From Candidatus Zhuqueibacterota bacterium (GTDB lineage Bacteria; Zhuqueibacterota; Zhuqueibacteria; Thermofontimicrobiales; Thiofontviventaceae): DNA of 48,487 nt. The stretch's first letter is position 1; every line of letters starts with the position of its first letter. The notes beneath the pieces are model-generated. The model searched no databases and was not told the DNA's origin. It saw nothing but the letters and a program-made list of their open reading frames with translations. Positions 44,174-48,487 of this stretch are shown one piece after another. Where the stretch lies: contig JAFGDW010000087.1 of the NCBI GenBank assembly GCA_016931935.1, positions 1 through 48,487 of the forward strand. The letters run 5' to 3'. A program made the translations under genes and the position numbers.

Positions 44174-46414
44174 ATGTGGAAAAGAACATATCGGCTCGTG
44201 TTATTCCTTCTTCTTTATTGTGGAATGGCACTGGCTCAAGATGGAAATATCGACATTTTACAAAGTTTTACGTTTGATGATGCATTGGTCCAATTAGTCG
44301 TCACGGATGCAAATCATGGCTATGTGCTAACGAAATCAAGTTTGTGGGAATCGCAGGGAAATTTGATGAGTTGGGCAGTAAAATCGTCGCTTCCGGTTCG
44401 GTATCAGAAAGATAATCCTGATGAACAATTGGATTATCTAAAAAATCGATTTGCATTCTGGGGAGACACTGTTGTTGTCGTTGGCAACAGGGGAACAGTG
44501 CTTTATTCAAATGACGCTGGCACGAGCTGGCGCGATTTATCGGATACCACATATTATGATATTTCGATGGAGTGGGTGCAGGGCCCGAATTCAAAAAACA
44601 TCTGGATTTCCGGTGGCGTATCGAAGAAGGGCTATTTATTCAAACTAAATATTGAAGACGATGCGGTACCGACACTTGAGCGTATGGATCTGGAAATAAT
44701 GGATTATCGACTCTCCCAAATATTTTTTACTGATTCTCAACACGGATTTGCGGCCGCAGGCGGAACCAAAGGGGATATTTACCGCACGGAAGACGGTGGC
44801 CAATCATGGGATGTAATTCGTGGTAATTTCAAATTCAATTCATCCGGGCGCATCTATGATTGGTACTTTGTAAACAGTGATACCGGATACGCAGTGGGCT
44901 ATTACGGGAATCTCTTTAAAACAACTGATGGTTCACGATCGCTATGGACTGCAGTACATACACCGGAAGTGGATGCCAAAGACAATAGCTATCTAAATTC
45001 GCTATATGTCGTGTCCGCAAATGAAATCTGGTTTTCCGGCACGGACGGTCGCTTTTATCATTCAACAGATGGTGCAGCCACGTTTGAACAATATCATGCC
45101 CCGGTGGGTGCGACTATCAATTCAATGTGGTTCAATACGGCAGGTTCCGGTTTTTTAACTTCGATTTATGCATTCATTCAAACCACACCTGTAAATAACG
45201 ATTGGAAGCTGGACAATGACTGGTTGGGTACAACATGGCAGAATGTGACTGCATTCAATGAAAATCAAGTCATCATGGTAGGTAATGATGGAATTTTGGC
45301 GTATGGCGATAAAGGCGGTTTTACTATGCCAAATGTCGCCAGTACGACAATACCGAATGATTTTTATGCTGCAAGTATCGGTGACGAATTTGCCTATATC
45401 CTGGGGAATAAAATTCTGCTGCGCGGCGATTTAAATTTTGACAACTGGGAGCCGGTATTGTCAGATGCAGATGATTTCAGCAAAATTGGTTATGATCTGA
45501 CATTCGTTACTCCGAATACCGGTTTTTTCGTTGATAACGGTGGGAATATCTGGCAAACCGTCAATGCCGGTCAGAATTGGGAAAATCTGGGACAAGTGGG
45601 AAGTAAACTGGTGAAGTTGGCATTTATTTCATCGCTTCACGGAATTGCATTGGAAGAATCGGCCGGTTTTATATGGAGGACGCTTGATGGTGGCTCTACC
45701 TGGGCTGCGGATACGATTGCAGTTAAAGGTGACTATACTTTTCATGCGTTGGATTTTGTTCATGATTCCACACTAATTATTGCCGGTAAAAATAATATTA
45801 CTGAAAATGCTGTTATTTTGAAAAGCACGAATTTCGGAAAAACCTGGCACGAGCCACTCATCAGCGAAGCCGTTGCCGAATTGAACTGTGTTTGTATGAA
45901 TAAATGGCTGGGGATTGCAGCGGGCAGAGCGAGTACAATTCTGGTATCAAAAGATTATGGTGATACGTGGAGTCTGCCTGAATCGTCGGTCACAAATGGT
46001 TGGTCTACCGAAATGCGGCAACGCTATGATTTTAAAGATGCCACGTTTACCCGCAATGGTGATATTTACATAGTCGGGACAATGGGTATTGTTATGTATG
46101 CGCATACAACAACTGACGTGGCTCAGTTCGACTTTCAGGATTTGCACGCACAGGATTATAAATTATGTCAAAACTATCCCAATCCATTTAATCCCGCCAC
46201 GACAATTCAATATTCTATTCCGCAGGCGGGTGATATTGAACTTTCTGTTTACAACGCACTCGGCCAATGTGTGGAAACACTGGTTTCAGGAAAACAATTT
46301 GCCGGAACATACCACGTGGAATGGAACGCGCAGCAACTGGCCAGCGGCCTGTATTTTTACTATTTAAAAACACCCGAACGTACACTTATAAAGAAAATGG
46401 TACTCATCCGATAG
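44174..46414 (+). CDS. Secreted YCF48/BNR beta-propeller with type IX sorting tail
   Basis: 746 residues from ATG 44174, which opens a signal peptide (LVLFLLLYCGMALAQ); an in-frame upstream start overlaps the previous gene and lacks one. Repeated propeller blades: GTVLYSNDAGTSWRDLSD, DIYRTEDGGQSWDVI, NLFKTTDGSRS, RFYHSTDGAATF, NIWQTVNAGQNW, FIWRTLDGGSTW and STNFGKTW, i.e. about seven to nine Asp-box/YCF48-type units. C-terminal Por tail (CQNYPNPFNPATTIQYSIP, GLYFYYLKT, MVLIR). It should be exported and probably surface bound. One base before the polyferredoxin gene, so it belongs to the cluster. Confidence 0.85.
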   Translation: MWKRTYRLVLFLLLYCGMALAQDGNIDILQSFTFDDALVQLVVTDANHGYVLTKSSLWESQGNLMSWAVKSSLPVRYQKDNPDEQLDYLKNRFAFWGDTVVVVGNRGTVLYSNDAGTSWRDLSDTTYYDISMEWVQGPNSKNIWISGGVSKKGYLFKLNIEDDAVPTLERMDLEIMDYRLSQIFFTDSQHGFAAAGGTKGDIYRTEDGGQSWDVIRGNFKFNSSGRIYDWYFVNSDTGYAVGYYGNLFKTTDGSRSLWTAVHTPEVDAKDNSYLNSLYVVSANEIWFSGTDGRFYHSTDGAATFEQYHAPVGATINSMWFNTAGSGFLTSIYAFIQTTPVNNDWKLDNDWLGTTWQNVTAFNENQVIMVGNDGILAYGDKGGFTMPNVASTTIPNDFYAASIGDEFAYILGNKILLRGDLNFDNWEPVLSDADDFSKIGYDLTFVTPNTGFFVDNGGNIWQTVNAGQNWENLGQVGSKLVKLAFISSLHGIALEESAGFIWRTLDGGSTWAADTIAVKGDYTFHALDFVHDSTLIIAGKNNITENAVILKSTNFGKTWHEPLISEAVAELNCVCMNKWLGIAAGRASTILVSKDYGDTWSLPESSVTNGWSTEMRQRYDFKDATFTRNGDIYIVGTMGIVMYAHTTTDVAQFDFQDLHAQDYKLCQNYPNPFNPATTIQYSIPQAGDIELSVYNALGQCVETLVSGKQFAGTYHVEWNAQQLASGLYFYYLKTPERTLIKKMVLIR

Positions 46415-46415
46415 A

Positions 46416-48302
46416 ATGATTACAAAAAGACTACGGCTGTTATTACAAATTCTTATTCTCGTTCTTATTGGCTTTGTCATGCTAAAAGGGCTGGATGTCG
46501 AAGCATATTGCCCGTTTGGTGGTTTTCTGGCCTTTAGTACGCAGATTTATAAAAATACGCTGGCATGCAATATGAGCAGCACTGCTATTTTTATGGGCCT
46601 CGCGCTGGCAATCGCAGCACTTGGAATCGGTAAGTTGTTTTGTGGTTATGTGTGTCCGTTAGGAACCATCTCGGAATGGCTTGGCGTAGTCGGACAACGA
46701 GCGCGGTGGCAGGTGGTTATGCCAGCGGCGCTCGATCGCATTTTCCGGTTTACTAAATATCTATTGCTGTTTATAGTAGCCTATAAAACCATTACAGTCA
46801 GTGAACTTTTTTGTCGAAAATTCGATCCCTATTATGCTTTAAGCAGCGGCTTTGGACATGATGTTGTTATTGCATGGGCTATTCCCGCAATCACTGTGTT
46901 GTTAATTGGCGCGTTAGTCATCAAACACTTCTGGTGTCGCTATGTTTGTCCGTTAGGGGCGATTACCAATTTACTCGCTAATGTCTACCTGATTTTTATC
47001 CCATTGCTTATATTTGTCGGAGTAAAACAGGTGTGGCCGGAATTTTCTGTTATGTGGCTGCTTATCTCAGTGAGCAGTATTGGTTATTTATGGGAAATTG
47101 GATTCAATAACCTTGCGCCTCTTCCCCTGACCAAAATTACAATCAATCCGGAAAAGTGCACAGCGTGTAGCCGATGCAACAAGGCTTGTCCTGCTGCAAT
47201 TGATGTCCGTTCGTCATTAAAAGTCGACCACCCCGATTGCACGCTCTGCACGCTTTGTATCCACTCTTGCCCGGAATCTGGCGCCATTTCCATTAACAAT
47301 CATCGGGTTCGCACATGGGTGCCGTTGGTTGCTGTTGTATTGTTACCCCTGATGGGATTTGTTGCTTCCACGCAGTATGAATTTCGCACTCTGGAAATGC
47401 GCTGGGGAATCAATAATAATAATGAACATATTGAACGCTTTCAACAATCAGGACTGGATAACATTCGTTGTTACGGTACGTCAATGGCGCTTTACCAGCG
47501 GCTGCGGGAAATACCCGGGATTTGCGGATTGGATACCTATGCCAAATCACACCGCGTATCCATTTATTACCAGCCGGATGAAATCAAGGCTTTCGATATA
47601 AAACAGATATTGTTCAACCCACAAAAACTGCGACTTCGTGCATTAACGGATTCAAACTTAAGTTGCATTTCTGCCTGGAAAACAGGTGTGGAGCCACTTT
47701 TTAATGCGCGTGATCATCAACTGTTTGCTGAATTGCTTAAAAGCAATCCGGCGATTTTGGGATTTGAGTCCAAATTTGACGAGCCGGTATGGGCCACAAT
47801 CTATTTTGAATCCGACAAAATCACATCCGATCAAATTCGCGCGTTAATTGATACTTCGCGAACGGTGACACTAATTTCGGATGAAAATGATAATCTCATA
47901 CATGTAGATTTTCAATGTATCGACGGAACGGATACTGTGGATGTTATGAGTGCTCACGATTATCGGCAGCGCATGTTCGCTGCATTTGATCGGACATTCA
48001 ATTCCTATGAATTGCGCAACGAGGATTTTTTGAAGGTGATCAAAGTTGAGTTCCCGGATGCGGAAAAATCCGGGATGATATCTGAATTATCTGTTTTTGC
48101 GGACACGCTGTCACAATATCAGGGAATCGTAAGATTACAAACAATGCTAGGCGAACGAGTGCCGTTGCTGATGATTCATTATGATGTACGGCAAATCAGG
48201 GAGAGCGATATTATGGGAATAATGGAAGATTACGATTGGAAACTAAATATTGGTAAATCTATTTCAACTATTCTGCAAGATAAAAATCAATCGAAAAATT
48301 AG
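46416..48302 (+). CDS. NapH/CcoG-like membrane polyferredoxin with HMA-like C-terminal repeats
   Basis: 628 residues. Membrane half (1-235) has about five or six helices with paired cysteine motifs YCPFGG (32), FCGYVCPLG (76-83) and FWCRYVCPLG (173-181), as in NapH/CcoG electron-transfer proteins. Two 4Fe-4S ferredoxin motifs follow: CTACSRCNKACP (248-259) and CTLCTLCIHSCP (275-286). After another helix (302-318), residues 345-402, 429-480 and 540-606 each read as a beta-alpha-beta-beta-alpha-beta unit like heavy-metal-associated (HMA) domains, e.g. NIRCYGTSMAL ... VSIYYQPDEI. None keeps the CxxC metal site; the first has one Cys (352). Likely moves electrons across the inner membrane for a cluster partner. 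Last gene of the receptor cluster. Confidence 0.8.
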   Translation: MITKRLRLLLQILILVLIGFVMLKGLDVEAYCPFGGFLAFSTQIYKNTLACNMSSTAIFMGLALAIAALGIGKLFCGYVCPLGTISEWLGVVGQRARWQVVMPAALDRIFRFTKYLLLFIVAYKTITVSELFCRKFDPYYALSSGFGHDVVIAWAIPAITVLLIGALVIKHFWCRYVCPLGAITNLLANVYLIFIPLLIFVGVKQVWPEFSVMWLLISVSSIGYLWEIGFNNLAPLPLTKITINPEKCTACSRCNKACPAAIDVRSSLKVDHPDCTLCTLCIHSCPESGAISINNHRVRTWVPLVAVVLLPLMGFVASTQYEFRTLEMRWGINNNNEHIERFQQSGLDNIRCYGTSMALYQRLREIPGICGLDTYAKSHRVSIYYQPDEIKAFDIKQILFNPQKLRLRALTDSNLSCISAWKTGVEPLFNARDHQLFAELLKSNPAILGFESKFDEPVWATIYFESDKITSDQIRALIDTSRTVTLISDENDNLIHVDFQCIDGTDTVDVMSAHDYRQRMFAAFDRTFNSYELRNEDFLKVIKVEFPDAEKSGMISELSVFADTLSQYQGIVRLQTMLGERVPLLMIHYDVRQIRESDIMGIMEDYDWKLNIGKSISTILQDKNQSKN

Positions 48303-48487
48303 GAAATCAATTTATTTAGTTAAGCGATCAATCCTTCCTTCAACTCATCTGACCACAGACTTCGATCCAACAAATAATCCGGTTTTACGTGGGTTAATGC
48401 TTTAACCTGAATTATTCATAAATTTTGAAAAAAGAGTGAGGATTTTCCAATATAATTTCTTATATTTAAGTAGGATAAACATATAAG
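48303..48487. other. Window end, no complete gene
   Basis: No terminator is evident after the polyferredoxin gene. On minus, 48415-48320 reads a 31-codon fragment with THVKPDYLL and SDELK stretches, reminiscent of the DUF2442 opening but without a start codon. The last 60 bases are AT-rich and could hold the next gene's promoter. Confidence 0.3.

Overview
The window looks like a chromosome segment from a Gram-negative bacterium of the FCB superphylum, most likely outside Bacteroidetes proper (Calditrichota / KSB1 / Marinimicrobia-like). Three things point there: type IX secretion (Por) sorting tails of the NYPNPFN type on two proteins, several SusC/TonB-type receptors with carboxypeptidase-regulatory N-domains next to DUF4249- and DUF4876-like partners, and strong ordinary sigma70-type promoters (TTGAYW-N17-TAYATT) rather than the Bacteroidetes -7/-33 type. 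Placement at phylum level is inference. The sequence is moderately AT-rich and densely coding, with no prophage, transposase, CRISPR array or rRNA.

Left part (1-9.6 kb): a truncated dispersed palindrome, a Cthe_2159-like beta-helix lipoprotein, a tRNA-Arg(UCU) with promoter and terminator, an active M23 endopeptidase, a trans-prenyltransferase, RecQ helicase, and an operon of pterin dehydratase, small membrane protein and a stand-alone RelA/SpoT-type HD protein. Middle left (10-18.7 kb): a Cys/Met-metabolism PLP enzyme, a four-gene minus-strand operon (Gfo/Idh/MocA oxidoreductase, macro-domain hydrolase, CAP protein, TPR lipoprotein), a divergent class-V aminotransferase/cysteine desulfurase, and an ABC-F ATPase preceded by a well-formed attenuator leader (promoter, 27-residue leader ORF, intrinsic terminator). 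Then a three-gene outer-membrane operon (unknown lipoprotein, DUF4249-like lipoprotein, TonB receptor) behind a very AT-rich upstream region, and a CRP-like cNMP sensor with an AI-2E family membrane protein whose promoter implies a leaderless mRNA.

The 25.4-37.2 kb block is a housekeeping superoperon on the plus strand: EnvC-like amidase activator, holB, ricT, metG, tatD, yajC, def, fmt, a TlpA-like thioredoxin, rsmB, a PASTA-only membrane protein and rpe. It covers envelope division, replication clamp loading, and initiator-tRNA charging, formylation and deformylation.

The right end (37.5-48.3 kb) is the most unusual part: a small Por-tailed secreted protein, a Nudix hydrolase, then a tight five-gene run of TonB receptor, DUF4876-like lipoprotein, outer-membrane-barrel-like protein, Por-tailed beta-propeller protein and a NapH/CcoG-like polyferredoxin whose C-terminal half carries three apparent HMA-like folds without CxxC. 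I read this as a candidate metal/cofactor acquisition and reduction system. It is the best candidate for an undescribed system in the window, together with the ABC-F attenuator.
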